Positions 16,275 through 24,831 of a DNA stretch of 64,000 nucleotides are shown here, in pieces. The DNA is taken from positions 1 through 64,000 of the forward strand of contig CALWIU010000030.1 of assembly GCA_944380845.1 (NCBI GenBank). Direction: 5' to 3'. The notes below the pieces were generated by a model. That model was not told where the DNA came from. It searched no databases and saw only the letters and a program-made list of their open reading frames with translations. Source of the stretch: an uncultured Clostridia bacterium (GTDB taxonomy: Bacteria > Bacillota > Clostridia > Oscillospirales > Acutalibacteraceae). Within the stretch, counting starts at the first letter, position 1. Each line of letters starts with the position of its first letter. Both the position numbers and the translations under genes were made by a program.

Positions 16275-18881
16275 TTACTTCCCGTAATACGCGTTCAGAT
16301 ACATCTGCTTGATCTCGCTCATCAGCGGATAACGGGGATTTGCGCCGGTGCACTGGTCGTCGAACGCCTGCTCGACCATTTCGTCCAAACGATCCAGGAA
16401 ATCCTTCTCATCGACACCGTAATCTTTAATGGTCTTTTTGATGCCGATCTTTTCTTTCAGCTCATCGATGGCGGCAATCAGGTTATCGAGCTTTTCCTGA
16501 TCGGTCTTGCCCTTCAGACCCAGTTCGGTCGCGACCTGAGCATAGCGCGCCAGCGTCTTGGGATGATCGTACTGCGGGAAGGTACCCATTTTCGGGGGAA
16601 CTTCTTCCGCGTTGAAGCGAAGCACTTCATCGATCATCAGCGCATTGGCGATTCCGTGCGGCAGATGATGGAAGGCGCCCAGTTTGTGCGCCATGGAATG
16701 GCAGACACCCAAAAACGCGTTCGCAAAAGCCATACCTGCCATGGTTGCAGCATTGGCCATTTTCTCACGGGCAACCGGGTCATTGGGACCGTTATCATAA
16801 GCACGCGGCAGATACTCAAAGATCGTTTGCAGCGCACGAATTGCAAGTCCGTCGGTATAATCGGTCGCCATCATGGACGCATAGGCCTCCAGCGCATGGG
16901 TCACAGCGTCGATACCGGACGCGGAAGTCAGACCCTTCGGCGCATTCATCATCATATCCGCATCAACAATGGCCATTTTGGGCATCAATTCATAATCAGC
17001 AAGGGGATATTTGATTCCGCTGTCCTGATCGGTAATGACCGCGAAAGGCGTAACCTCGGAACCGGTACCGGCTGAAGTGGGCACAGCGATGAAATAGGCT
17101 TTATCCCCCATGTGCGGGAAAGTATACACTCTCTTGCGGATATCCATGAAACGCATGGCCATATCCATGAAATCTACTTCCGGATGTTCATACATAACCC
17201 ACATGATCTTACCGGCGTCCATGGCGCTGCCGCCGCCCACGGCAATGATGCAGTCAGGCTTGAAGGCGGCCATCTGCGCGGCACCCTCTTTGGCGCAGGC
17301 AAGGCTGGGATCGGGCGCAACATGTGAAAATGTGGTATGAATGATACCAAGTTCATCCAGTTTATTGGTAATCGGCTTGGTGTAGCCGTTTTCAAACAGG
17401 AAAGTATCCGTAACGATGAACGCCTTTTTCTTGTTCATCACATATTTTAACTCTTCCAAAGCAACAGGCAGGCAGCCCTTTTTCAAATAGACCTTTTCGG
17501 GTGCGCGGAACCAGAGCATATTTTCTCTCCTCTCGGCAACGGTTTTAATGTTGATCAGGTGCTTGACACCGACATTTTCGGACACGGAGTTGCCGCCCCA
17601 GCTACCACAGCCGAGGGTCAGTGAGGGAGCGAGCTTGAAGTTATACAAATCGCCGATACCGCCCTGCGCAGAAGGCGTATTGATCAAAATACGGCAGGTT
17701 TTCATTGCTTCAGAGAACTGCGCGATTTTTTCTCTTTCCGTAACGGCATTCAGATACACCGAAGAGGTATGGCCGTAGCCGCCGTCCGCCACCAGCCGCT
17801 CTGCTTTGGCAATGGCTTCAGAGAAAGTCTCGGCATGATACATGGCAAGGACGGGGGAGAGTTTTTCATGGGCAAACTCTTCGGAAATATCCACGCTTTC
17901 CACTTCGCCGATCAGAATCTTTGTGCTTTCGGGAACGGTGACACCGGCAATCTGGGCAATCTTATAGGCGCTCTGTCCGACAATACGGGCATTGACAGAG
18001 CCGTTGATAATGATCGCTTTGCGAACTTTTTCGGTTTCTTCATCATTTAAGATATAGCAGCCTCTGTTCTGGAATTCCTTTTTGACCTGATCGTAGATGC
18101 TGTTCAATACGATTACGGACTGCTCGGACGCGCAAATCATACCGTTATCAAATGTTTTGGAATGGATAATGGAGCTGACCGCCAGAAGAATGTCGGCGGT
18201 GTCGTCAATAATGGCCGGGGTGTTGCCGGGGCCAACGCCCAGAGCCGGTTTGCCGCTGGAATAGGCGGAGCGAACCATGCCGGGGCCGCCAGTTGCGAGA
18301 ATGATGTCGGCTTCCTTCATCAAAAGGTTGGTCATTTCCAGCGAGGGGATATCGATCCAGCCAATAATATCCTCCGGCGCGCCAGCTTTGACAGCGGCTT
18401 CCAGAACAACCTTTGCCGCCTCAATGGTGCATTTTTTCGCCCGGGGATGGGGGCTGATGATAATACCGTTTCTGGTTTTCAAAGAAATAAGCGTCTTAAA
18501 GATTGCGGTAGAAGTCGGGTTCGTGGTGGGAATAACGGCAGCCACAACGCCCAAAGGCTCGGCGATTTTCTGAATGCCGTATTCTTTATCCTCTTCGATT
18601 ACACCGCAGGTTTTGGTGTTCTTATATTTATTATAGATATATTCAGCGGCATAATGGTTCTTAATGACCTTATCCTCCACTACGCCCATGCCGGTTTCCT
18701 CAACGGCGAGCTTTGCCAGCGGGATTCGCTGCTGGTTAGCCGCTACAGCGGCGGCAAAGAAGATCTTATCAACCTGCTCCTGGGTATAGGTCGCAAAAAT
18801 ACGCTGCGCTTCGCGCACCCGGGCAAGCATAGCTTCCAGCTTTTCAACGCTGTCTACGATGTCATACACTTTTTCTTTCAT
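16275..18881 (-). CDS. adhE: Bifunctional acetaldehyde-CoA/alcohol dehydrogenase
   Basis: An 868-residue AdhE that reduces acetyl-CoA to acetaldehyde and then ethanol with NADH, regenerating NAD+ in fermentation. The N-terminal aldehyde dehydrogenase half (1-440) has the catalytic Cys in DNGMICASEQ (about 250) and GPGNTPAIID. The C-terminal iron-dependent alcohol dehydrogenase half (about 455-868) has GGGSAMDAGKIMW and the iron ligands in HSMAHKLGAFHHLPHG. Length matches the family. The start ATG 18881 sits in TGATG, overlapping the rex stop, with SD AAGGAG in the end of rex, so rex and adhE are translationally coupled. Direct coupling to Rex points to NADH/NAD+-controlled expression. Confidence 0.96.
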   Translation of the reverse strand: MKEKVYDIVDSVEKLEAMLARVREAQRIFATYTQEQVDKIFFAAAVAANQQRIPLAKLAVEETGMGVVEDKVIKNHYAAEYIYNKYKNTKTCGVIEEDKEYGIQKIAEPLGVVAAVIPTTNPTSTAIFKTLISLKTRNGIIISPHPRAKKCTIEAAKVVLEAAVKAGAPEDIIGWIDIPSLEMTNLLMKEADIILATGGPGMVRSAYSSGKPALGVGPGNTPAIIDDTADILLAVSSIIHSKTFDNGMICASEQSVIVLNSIYDQVKKEFQNRGCYILNDEETEKVRKAIIINGSVNARIVGQSAYKIAQIAGVTVPESTKILIGEVESVDISEEFAHEKLSPVLAMYHAETFSEAIAKAERLVADGGYGHTSSVYLNAVTEREKIAQFSEAMKTCRILINTPSAQGGIGDLYNFKLAPSLTLGCGSWGGNSVSENVGVKHLINIKTVAERRENMLWFRAPEKVYLKKGCLPVALEELKYVMNKKKAFIVTDTFLFENGYTKPITNKLDELGIIHTTFSHVAPDPSLACAKEGAAQMAAFKPDCIIAVGGGSAMDAGKIMWVMYEHPEVDFMDMAMRFMDIRKRVYTFPHMGDKAYFIAVPTSAGTGSEVTPFAVITDQDSGIKYPLADYELMPKMAIVDADMMMNAPKGLTSASGIDAVTHALEAYASMMATDYTDGLAIRALQTIFEYLPRAYDNGPNDPVAREKMANAATMAGMAFANAFLGVCHSMAHKLGAFHHLPHGIANALMIDEVLRFNAEEVPPKMGTFPQYDHPKTLARYAQVATELGLKGKTDQEKLDNLIAAIDELKEKIGIKKTIKDYGVDEKDFLDRLDEMVEQAFDDQCTGANPRYPLMSEIKQMYLNAYYGK

Positions 18882-19534
18882 CACACAGTCTCCTTATTTT
18901 CAGCGGTTTTCAGCTTTTTCTTCAAATGACCGGAAAGCAGCGCCAGTGCTGTCGCCATATTTTCGTCCTGAATCAGGATCTCTTTCGGCGCCTCCAAATG
19001 GGCGGGCGCAAAATTCAAAATGGCGAGAATGCCGTTTGCGATCATACGGTCGCAAACCTGCTGAGCGGCAAAGGCGGGCACGGTAATGATCCCCATGCGG
19101 ATGTTCAGTCTGCCGCACAGATCTTCAAAACGGGACATATGAAAGATCTGCTTGCCGTTTTCCGTTTCACCGACAACAGACGGATCTTCGTCGAAAGCGG
19201 CGACAATGTTCAGCCCGTAATTGTGAAAGCCCTCATAATCCAAAAGCGCTCTTCCCAATTTGCCGGCGCCGACAATCACAGCGTCATCCACATCGTTATA
19301 ACCCAGAAAATCTTCCAGCTCCGCCATCAGGTCGCGCACCACATAACCTACTTTTGGTTTACCGGCGCCGCTGACGGACGCCAGATCCTTGCGCACCTGT
19401 ACTTCTCCCATACCAAGCGCGGCTGCAATACCGGTCGCCGAAATATAAGGATTGCCGGTTTCGGGAAGACTTTTTAAATAGTTGAGATAGACGGGAAGCC
19501 GGGCAAAGGTGGCTTTGGAAATTTTCTGCGTCAA
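18881..19534 (-). CDS. rex: Redox-sensing transcriptional repressor Rex
   Basis: A 217-residue Rex protein that represses fermentation genes and releases DNA when NADH is high. The N-terminal winged helix (about 1-80) includes ISATGIAAALGMGEVQVRKD, followed by the Rossmann domain with GAGKLGRALLDY (about 89-100) and the dimerising C terminus. The start is TTG 19534, chosen because AAAGGAGG precedes it by six bases; the longer ATG frame runs through the promoter. It is the first gene of the redox operon, so self-regulation is expected. I did not find a clean Rex operator (TTGTTAA-n4-TTAACAA) at its promoter; a periodic TATCGAT array lies there instead. Confidence 0.95.
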   Translation of the reverse strand: MTQKISKATFARLPVYLNYLKSLPETGNPYISATGIAAALGMGEVQVRKDLASVSGAGKPKVGYVVRDLMAELEDFLGYNDVDDAVIVGAGKLGRALLDYEGFHNYGLNIVAAFDEDPSVVGETENGKQIFHMSRFEDLCGRLNIRMGIITVPAFAAQQVCDRMIANGILAILNFAPAHLEAPKEILIQDENMATALALLSGHLKKKLKTAENKETV

Positions 19535-19583
19535 CGGGGATCCTCCTTTCTCTTTGATGAAAAAACTTTCTGACCCTGACCCT

Positions 19584-19612
19584 ATGATAACAAACAAAGT
19601 GAAAGATGTAAA
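19584..19612 (-). promoter_or_regulatory. Promoter of the rex-adhE-hydrogenase operon
   Basis: Minus strand -35 TTTACA (19607-19612), 17-base spacer, -10 TATCAT (19584-19589), with the rex start about 45 nt downstream. Confidence 0.75.
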
Positions 19613-19623
19613 ATGCAAATCAG

Positions 19624-19661
19624 ATATATCGATATATGATTATCGATATATCCCTATCGAT
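19624..19661. promoter_or_regulatory. Three phased TATCGAT elements upstream of rex promoter
   Basis: A perfect 14-base palindrome ATATATCGATATAT (19624-19637) is followed by TATCGATATAT (19641-19651) and TATCGAT (19655-19661). The CG dinucleotides are at 19630, 19644 and 19658, an exact 14-base period. The array begins 12 bases upstream of the -35 and runs into the last codons of the LysR gene. A similar ATATATCTATATCA (11 of 14 identical) lies at 20627-20640 in front of the LysR gene. This looks like a binding array, perhaps for the LysR protein. Confidence 0.55.
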
Positions 19662-20595
19662 TGCACGAAAAGCCTTGCAATTGCGCGATAATTTTATTCA
19701 CATTATCCAAGAATGCCTGATCCAATTCGCTGAGGTGATACCCTTTTCGGGTGATAAGCACATCCCTATAAATTTTTTTGTTTTCGGGGCTCTGCCGCTC
19801 CACGATGCCATACAGGCGGCGAACCTCCTGAGGAACCGGAGAAACCCACATAAAAGTATTGGGCACATTGGACAAAAGATCCATCTGGCTGCCGCGCTCA
19901 AAGACATAAATTCGTTTGTTGACATGCTCGGAAAGTTCCGCCTTTTTTACATCCACCAGCGGTAAAGACGGAACATAGGGGTCGGCGTGCGCGATCTCAA
20001 TATAGTCTGACAATTCAGACAGAGAAAAACTCTCTTTCTTTGCCAGCGGACTGTTTTCGGAGACCGCAGCAACATAGGAAAATTCCCAAATCAGGCGGCT
20101 GTCCAGTCCCTTATCGTGCAGCATGGCGTCAAAATACGGCTCAAAAACCTTTTGATAACGGATGATGCCCATCCGATAATCAGCATTCAAAACATTATTG
20201 ATCGCACGGGAAGTATTGGTTTCTTTATAAAATATTTCCGCGGGGTGGGACATGTCAATGTGTTTGGCAAATTCGGCGAAAGCGCAGGAAATATACCCTG
20301 CGCGGGGCACGGAAACGGAAAAATGCTGCGTTTCGTTCTTGCCGCCTGCATATAGTTTTTCCACTTCATCGATCTGACGCAGAATTTTTTTTGCGTACTG
20401 TAAAAATTCTTCCCCTTCCGGCGTAACTTCAATCCCCTTGGGCGTGCGTTTAAAAATGGTAATCCCCAGAGATTCTTCCAGTTCCTTGATGGCACGGCTC
20501 AAATTCGGCTGCCCCATAAAAAGGTTGGCTGCGGCTTTGCTGATGGATCGGGTTTTTTCGACCTCTACCGCATATTTCAGATGCACGATATTCAT
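19654..20595 (-). CDS. LysR-family transcriptional regulator
   Basis: A 313-residue LysR regulator: N-terminal winged HTH (about 1-65, TRSISKAAANLFMGQPNLSRAIKELEESLG), linker helix, and a periplasmic-binding-like effector domain (about 90-300). ATG 20595 is used. Its Shine-Dalgarno region is a run of nine G residues, ending five bases before the start codon. It lies directly upstream of rex on the same strand, so it may control the redox operon, itself, or both; the TATCGAT-like elements support this but do not prove it. The effector is unknown. No divergent gene shares its promoter. Confidence 0.92.
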   Translation of the reverse strand: MNIVHLKYAVEVEKTRSISKAAANLFMGQPNLSRAIKELEESLGITIFKRTPKGIEVTPEGEEFLQYAKKILRQIDEVEKLYAGGKNETQHFSVSVPRAGYISCAFAEFAKHIDMSHPAEIFYKETNTSRAINNVLNADYRMGIIRYQKVFEPYFDAMLHDKGLDSRLIWEFSYVAAVSENSPLAKKESFSLSELSDYIEIAHADPYVPSLPLVDVKKAELSEHVNKRIYVFERGSQMDLLSNVPNTFMWVSPVPQEVRRLYGIVERQSPENKKIYRDVLITRKGYHLSELDQAFLDNVNKIIAQLQGFSCNR

Positions 20596-20600
20596 TTTGT

Positions 20601-20609
20601 CCCCCCCCC
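20601..20609 (-). promoter_or_regulatory. G9 homopolymer acting as ribosome binding site of LysR gene
   Basis: On the minus strand AAGGGGGGGGGACAAA precedes ATG 20595. The only SD-like sequence is this G9 tract, five bases from the start codon. Homopolymeric G tracts slip during replication, so its length could alter translation of the regulator. Confidence 0.6.
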
Positions 20610-20679
20610 TTGGTATGCTATTTTCAATATATCTATATCAAGTATAATACATAACCTTGTCAAACGCAACAAAAAAATA

Positions 20680-20722
20680 AAAAATCTGCGGGCTTCCCTT
20701 CGCAAACAAAAGGGAAGCCCGC
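20680..20722 (-). terminator. Intrinsic terminator after dockerin gene
   Basis: Thirteen-base perfect stem GCGGGCTTCCCTT (20688-20700) / AAGGGAAGCCCGC (20710-20722), followed on the minus strand by GATTTTTTATTTTTTT. It ends the dockerin-protein transcript just upstream of the LysR promoter. Confidence 0.9.
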
Positions 20723-20750
20723 GCAACAAAACCGCCGTAAAACGGATTCA

Positions 20751-21848
20751 TCAGCCCTGGAAAGTATATTCCATCAAAACAGACTGATTGGTTGTCATGG
20801 TAATGGTAAAGGTTTCAACAAATCCGATTTTTCCAAAGGAAGCCGGCAGCACGATAGAAGAATGATAGGCATATCTTGCGCTGATCGGCTGACCGTTTAC
20901 GGCATTGATCGTATATTCCAGATACGCGCCGGTTACGGTATCATGCACTTTCTGACCGTTTGCTTCCATGCTGATTTTGATATCCTCGGACAAGCCGGAA
21001 AGATCGGCAAATTTTTTGATTTGCTCAAGGGAGTTGACATCCGAAATTGCCTGACGGATCGGAGAATCCTGTGTATCGTCGATGTATGTCGTATCGTCCT
21101 TAAAGTTGATTCGCACGGTATAGGTATTGGCGTTGGCATCAAAAGAGAAAGCGGTACTTGCTACGGCGCTTTCGCTCACATTGCCGATCATATCGGTGGG
21201 ATTGCCTTTCAGCTGCAAGTTGTTGATATAGCTGCTTAAGCCGGTGGTAATGGTTTGGGTACGGTCGATATTTTCCTGCGCGACATCCTGCTGCATTTCA
21301 TTCAACAGGTCTTTCAGTTCATCGTCGCCCATTAAGCTGCCGATCGTACCGCCGGTTTTGATATCGGCGGTATATTCCTGCTTGATATGATATTGATACG
21401 GTTTGCGGTTTTCCGGGTTTGCCGGTTTCAGGATCGGGCTGAGCGCACGGATCATCGCAAGCGCTTCGGTTGTCGTCACAGAAGTTTTTCCGGCATAAGG
21501 ATGCGGCGTCTGAGCAGGCGCAGGATCCAGAGCAAGAGCCCGGCGCAGTGCCAATCGGGCATCGCGGGTCGTCAGCACGCCGTCTCTGTCAAAATCCGCC
21601 GAGCCGAATTTTATAGAGTCGGCGGCAGGTTGAGCGTCAAGATAGGCTGCGGCACGAAGAATGGAACGCGCGTCAGAGGTATCGACTCTGCCGCTGCGGT
21701 CAAAATCACCGTACAAATACCACGCCGCCGGGTCGGTGGCGCTGGGTTGCGGATAAGCCGTATCGGCGGCGCCTGCCGACAGCGGCAGCGCGCAAAAAGC
21801 CAAAAGAAAAGCCAATACGCCGCAGAACCGTTTTTTATATGATTTCAT
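20751..21848 (-). CDS. Secreted protein with N-terminal type-I-like dockerin
   Basis: A 365-residue exported protein. Signal peptide 1-27 (core VLAFLLAFCALPLSAG). A dockerin-like module follows at about 44-108 with two calcium-loop repeats: YGDFDRSGRVDTSDARSIL and SADFDRDGVLTTRDARLAL. The remaining 255 residues have no recognised domain; they are Asn/Thr-rich with predicted beta strands near the C terminus (YAYHSSIVLPASFGKIGF). Dockerins are usually C-terminal, so an N-terminal position is unusual. ATG 21848 is chosen for the signal peptide and the SD AGGAAGG. It has its own promoter and terminator. A natural partner would be the cohesin-like proteins at 4179-6743, but which cohesin it binds, if any, is inference. 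Confidence 0.82.
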   Translation of the reverse strand: MKSYKKRFCGVLAFLLAFCALPLSAGAADTAYPQPSATDPAAWYLYGDFDRSGRVDTSDARSILRAAAYLDAQPAADSIKFGSADFDRDGVLTTRDARLALRRALALDPAPAQTPHPYAGKTSVTTTEALAMIRALSPILKPANPENRKPYQYHIKQEYTADIKTGGTIGSLMGDDELKDLLNEMQQDVAQENIDRTQTITTGLSSYINNLQLKGNPTDMIGNVSESAVASTAFSFDANANTYTVRINFKDDTTYIDDTQDSPIRQAISDVNSLEQIKKFADLSGLSEDIKISMEANGQKVHDTVTGAYLEYTINAVNGQPISARYAYHSSIVLPASFGKIGFVETFTITMTTNQSVLMEYTFQG

Positions 21849-21888
21849 TCGTTTTTCATCCTTCCTGAACGCAAAAATCACTAAATCC

Positions 21889-21917
21889 ATGATACCATAA
21901 GACCGATATTTTGTAAA
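21889..21917 (-). promoter_or_regulatory. Promoter of dockerin gene
   Basis: Minus strand -35 TTTACA (21912-21917), 17-base spacer, -10 TATCAT (21889-21894). It uses the same hexamers as the rex promoter and is divergent from the NifU-like gene promoter 34 bases away. Confidence 0.7.
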
Positions 21918-21950
21918 CCTCTGAAATTATGGATTTGTGTAAAAATTCTG

Positions 21951-21979
21951 TTGCATTGGGACTGGCTTTTGATTATAAT
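21951..21979 (+). promoter_or_regulatory. Promoter of NifU-like/GGGtGRT operon
   Basis: Plus strand -35 TTGCAT (21951-21956), 17-base spacer, perfect -10 TATAAT (21974-21979), about 45 nt before the start codon. Confidence 0.8.
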
Positions 21980-22029
21980 AGTAGCTGTCTATGGATAATC
22001 CGTCTATTTCTGAAAGGAGATATACAAAC

Positions 22030-22722
22030 ATGACGATTTCACATGAAGTAGAGACAATGTGCAAAGTCGCTAAAGGTCCTCATCACGGTCCGGCGCCCAT
22101 CCCCGAAGAGGGCAAATGGGTCAAAGCCTATGAGATTAAGGACATTTCCGGTTTTACCCACGGTGTGGGCTGGTGCGCCCCGCAGCAGGGTGCCTGCAAA
22201 CTGACGCTGAATGTCAAAGAAGGTGTGGTTCAGGAAGCGCTGGTTGAAACACTGGGCTGCTCCGGCATGACCCATTCCGCCGCTATGGCAGCCGAGATTC
22301 TGCCCGGCAAAACCATTCTTGAGGCGCTGAATACCGACCTGGTCTGCGACGCAATCAATGTTGCCATGCGCGAGCTGTTTTTGCAGATCGTTTACGGCAG
22401 AAGCCAGTCCGCTTTCTCTGAAGATGGACTTGCCATCGGCGCCGCGCTGGAAGACCTGGGCAAAGGTCTTCGTTCGCAGGTTGGCACCATGTTCAGCACC
22501 AAGGAAAAGGGCGTCCGCTATCTGGAAATGGCAGAAGGCTATGTCACAAAAATGGCGCTGGATGAAAACGATGAGGTTATCGGTTATCAGTTCATCAAGC
22601 TGGGCAAAATGCTTGAGGACATCCGTCACGGCGTTGCTCCCGAGGAAGCTCTGAAAAAGAACACCGGTACTTACGGTCGTTTCGACAACGCCGCTAAGTA
22701 TATTGATCCGCGTGAGGAATAA
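22030..22722 (+). CDS. NifU-like iron-sulfur scaffold family protein
   Basis: A 230-residue protein with a NifU/IscU-type N-terminal half: GWCAPQQGACKL, ETLGCSGMTHSAAMAAEIL (the LGCSG Cys region) and a later segment without the usual third Cys-rich HCS motif. The C-terminal part (about 160-230) is unlike IscU. It is named scaffold by family resemblance; cluster transfer has not been shown for this group. ATG 22030 is chosen because AAAGGAGATATACAA precedes it. It is followed 18 bases later by the GGGtGRT gene, its constant partner as far as I know of this family. The own promoter is strong. Cytoplasmic. Confidence 0.8.
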   Translation: MTISHEVETMCKVAKGPHHGPAPIPEEGKWVKAYEIKDISGFTHGVGWCAPQQGACKLTLNVKEGVVQEALVETLGCSGMTHSAAMAAEILPGKTILEALNTDLVCDAINVAMRELFLQIVYGRSQSAFSEDGLAIGAALEDLGKGLRSQVGTMFSTKEKGVRYLEMAEGYVTKMALDENDEVIGYQFIKLGKMLEDIRHGVAPEEALKKNTGTYGRFDNAAKYIDPREE

Positions 22723-22740
22723 AAGAAGGAGGACGGAAAA

Positions 22741-23748
22741 ATGGCAAACGATATGATGTTTGAAGGCAAGGAAAGAAGAATTGCCGGTATCGAAAAATGC
22801 CTTGCCGAATACGGTTTGGCAAGCCTGGAGGAAGCCAGAGATCTCTGTCTTTCCAAGGGTATTGATGTTGAAAAGGAAGTCAAGAGCGTACAGCCCATCG
22901 CCTTTGATAACGCGGTTTGGGCATACACCCTGGGCGTTGCTGTCGCCATCAAGAGCGGCTGCACCAAAGCTGCTGACGCAGCTGCTAAAATCGGCGTAGG
23001 CTTGCAGGCATTCTGCATTCCCGGTTCTGTCGCCGATCAGAGAAAAGTCGGTTTGGGTCACGGCAATCTGGGCGCCATGCTGCTGGATGACAAAACCAAA
23101 TGTTTTGCCTTCCTTGCCGGTCATGAGTCCTTCGCCGCCGCAGAAGGCGCTATCGGCATTGCCCGTTCTGCCAACAAGGTTCGTAAAGAGCCGCTGCATG
23201 TTATCCTGAACGGTTTGGGCAAAGATGCCGCTATGATCATTTCCCGCATCAATGGCTTCACTTATGTTAAAACCAGCTACAATTATTATACCGGCGAATT
23301 GACGATCGTTTCCGAAACAAAATATTCGGACGGCGAGAGAAGCGAAGTTCGCTGCTATGGCGCGGACGATGTCAATGAAGGCGTCGCCATCATGCGTCAT
23401 GAATCCGTGGATGTTTCCATTACCGGCAACTCCACTAACCCCACCCGCTTCCAGCATCCCGTTGCCGGCACCTACAAAAAGTGGGCCATTGAAAACGGAA
23501 AGAAATATTTCTCCGTTGCATCCGGCGGCGGCACCGGCAGAACCCTTCATCCCGATAATATGGCTGCCGGCCCCGCTTCTTACGGCATGACCGACACCAT
23601 GGGAAGAATGCACTCTGACGCACAGTTTGCCGGTTCTTCTTCCGTTCCCGCGCATGTGGAAATGATGGGTCTGATCGGTATGGGTAATAACCCGATGGTC
23701 GGCGCTACCGTTGCCTGCGCTGTCGCTGTGGAAGAGTCCTGCAAATAA
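22741..23748 (+). CDS. GGGtGRT family protein (function unknown)
   Basis: A 335-residue cytoplasmic protein carrying the family-naming motif GGGTGRTLHPDN (about residues 262-273). Other conserved-looking segments are GLGHGNLGAMLLDD, FLAGHESFAAAEG and the glycine/methionine-rich end MMGLIGMGNNPMVGATVACA. No known catalytic motif beyond the glycine loop is visible; this loop might bind a nucleotide or metal cofactor. SD AAGGAGG is eight bases from the ATG. It forms a two-gene operon with the NifU-like gene and ends in a terminator. High G and alanine content and regular codons suggest good expression. Biochemical function is not established. Confidence 0.8.
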   Translation: MANDMMFEGKERRIAGIEKCLAEYGLASLEEARDLCLSKGIDVEKEVKSVQPIAFDNAVWAYTLGVAVAIKSGCTKAADAAAKIGVGLQAFCIPGSVADQRKVGLGHGNLGAMLLDDKTKCFAFLAGHESFAAAEGAIGIARSANKVRKEPLHVILNGLGKDAAMIISRINGFTYVKTSYNYYTGELTIVSETKYSDGERSEVRCYGADDVNEGVAIMRHESVDVSITGNSTNPTRFQHPVAGTYKKWAIENGKKYFSVASGGGTGRTLHPDNMAAGPASYGMTDTMGRMHSDAQFAGSSSVPAHVEMMGLIGMGNNPMVGATVACAVAVEESCK

Positions 23749-23767
23749 TTAAATAATTCACACGATT

Positions 23768-23809
23768 TAAAAACCGCCAAAGGGAATCGCCCCTTCGGCG
23801 GTTTTTTCT
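23768..23809. terminator. Bidirectional terminator between GGGtGRT gene and pdaA
   Basis: Stem AAACCGCCAAAGGG / CCCTTCGGCGGTTT with one mismatch, an A-run before and TTTTTT after. It serves both converging genes; the pdaA stop is adjacent to its end. Confidence 0.85.
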
Positions 23810-24769
23810 TTATGCTGTCGGCAAATCGGTCAATGAATAAAATTCATATCCCTGCGCGCGTGCGCCGTCTATGATCCGCGCCATGGCAGCCGCGTTATCC
23901 GAGGACACGGAATGCAGCAAAATCACCGCGCCGGGATGCAGGCGGGACATCACGGTATCATACGCATAATCTGCGCCTTTCTGGTTGTTTTCGTCCCAGT
24001 CAGCGTAGGCAAGCGACCAAAATGCAACTGTAAATCCATGAGAATTGACTTCAGCAAGAGCATATTCGCTGTACGCTCCCTCCGGGAATCGGAAATAAGG
24101 AGCACAATAGCCGAATTTCTGACGCATATGATTATCAAAATTCTCCAGCTGCTCGGCAATCTCTTCGCCGGTCAATGTCGAAAAGTCCGGATGCGTATCC
24201 GAGTGGTTGCCAACAATGTGCCCATCCCGAATCATCCTTGCCGTCAGTTCCGGCTGCGACTGGACCTGATAAAGCGTACAGAAAAAGGCTGCCGGTACCT
24301 TTTTTTCTTGCAGCACATCCAAAATCTTTTCTGTATTGCCGTTTTCATATCCGCAGTCAAAGGTCAGATATAACCGCTTACCCTCAGATTTGTCATCATA
24401 AGTCACCGCACGGCAGCCATGTTCGTTAAAATACCGTTGGCTTTCTACGGAAATGGAATGCGGCTTTCCGTCCCTGGCAACGCCATAACTATGCTCGATT
24501 TTTTCCATAGAACGACCGGCGGTATTTTCAGGATCCGACGCCGTATAATCCACTGTCGGAAGCGGTGAATATCCGGTGAAGGTATCCGGATCCGCTACAT
24601 CTTCGCCGGTTAAAATACCGTTCTGGTTTATGGGAGCGGCAGTCGCTTCGGCAAAGCGGGAAAGAATCTGCGCCGTCTCATCGGCGTTCAGCTGCCGGGC
24701 ATTTGCCCCCAGCGGAAAAGACAGAGAAAAAAGAAGAGCAGCAACAACGATGGATATTCTCTTTTGCAT
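23810..24769 (-). CDS. PdaA-like muramic-delta-lactam polysaccharide deacetylase
   Basis: A 319-residue exported NodB-fold deacetylase. Signal peptide about 1-24 (IVVAALLFSLSFPLGANA). Catalytic motifs: MT1 LTFDCGYENG (about 135), MT2 GNHSDTHPDF (about 188), MT3 FRFPEGAYSEY (about 222), and MT5 ILLHSVS (about 283). The GYENG form and length point to PdaA, which deacetylates muramic acid in cortex delta-lactam synthesis during sporulation; a vegetative peptidoglycan or chitooligosaccharide deacetylase is the alternative. SD AGGGGG precedes ATG 24769. Single-gene unit converging with the GGGtGRT operon. If PdaA is right, the organism probably belongs to a spore-forming lineage. Confidence 0.85.
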   Translation of the reverse strand: MQKRISIVVAALLFSLSFPLGANARQLNADETAQILSRFAEATAAPINQNGILTGEDVADPDTFTGYSPLPTVDYTASDPENTAGRSMEKIEHSYGVARDGKPHSISVESQRYFNEHGCRAVTYDDKSEGKRLYLTFDCGYENGNTEKILDVLQEKKVPAAFFCTLYQVQSQPELTARMIRDGHIVGNHSDTHPDFSTLTGEEIAEQLENFDNHMRQKFGYCAPYFRFPEGAYSEYALAEVNSHGFTVAFWSLAYADWDENNQKGADYAYDTVMSRLHPGAVILLHSVSSDNAAAMARIIDGARAQGYEFYSLTDLPTA

Positions 24770-24831
24770 ATAATTTTCCCCCTATTTATCAATCCATCAT
24801 TATTATTTCAACATCAAAAAAAATTATGCAA

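Noticed and set aside
15501..17075. Plus-strand open frame of 524 codons
   Set aside because: Antisense to the APH-like gene and the adhE end; no SD, no recognisable motifs.
22039..23655. Long minus-strand open frame (538 codons)
   Set aside because: It is antisense to the NifU-like and GGGtGRT genes, lacks an SD and resembles no protein; high GC third positions make such mirror frames common.
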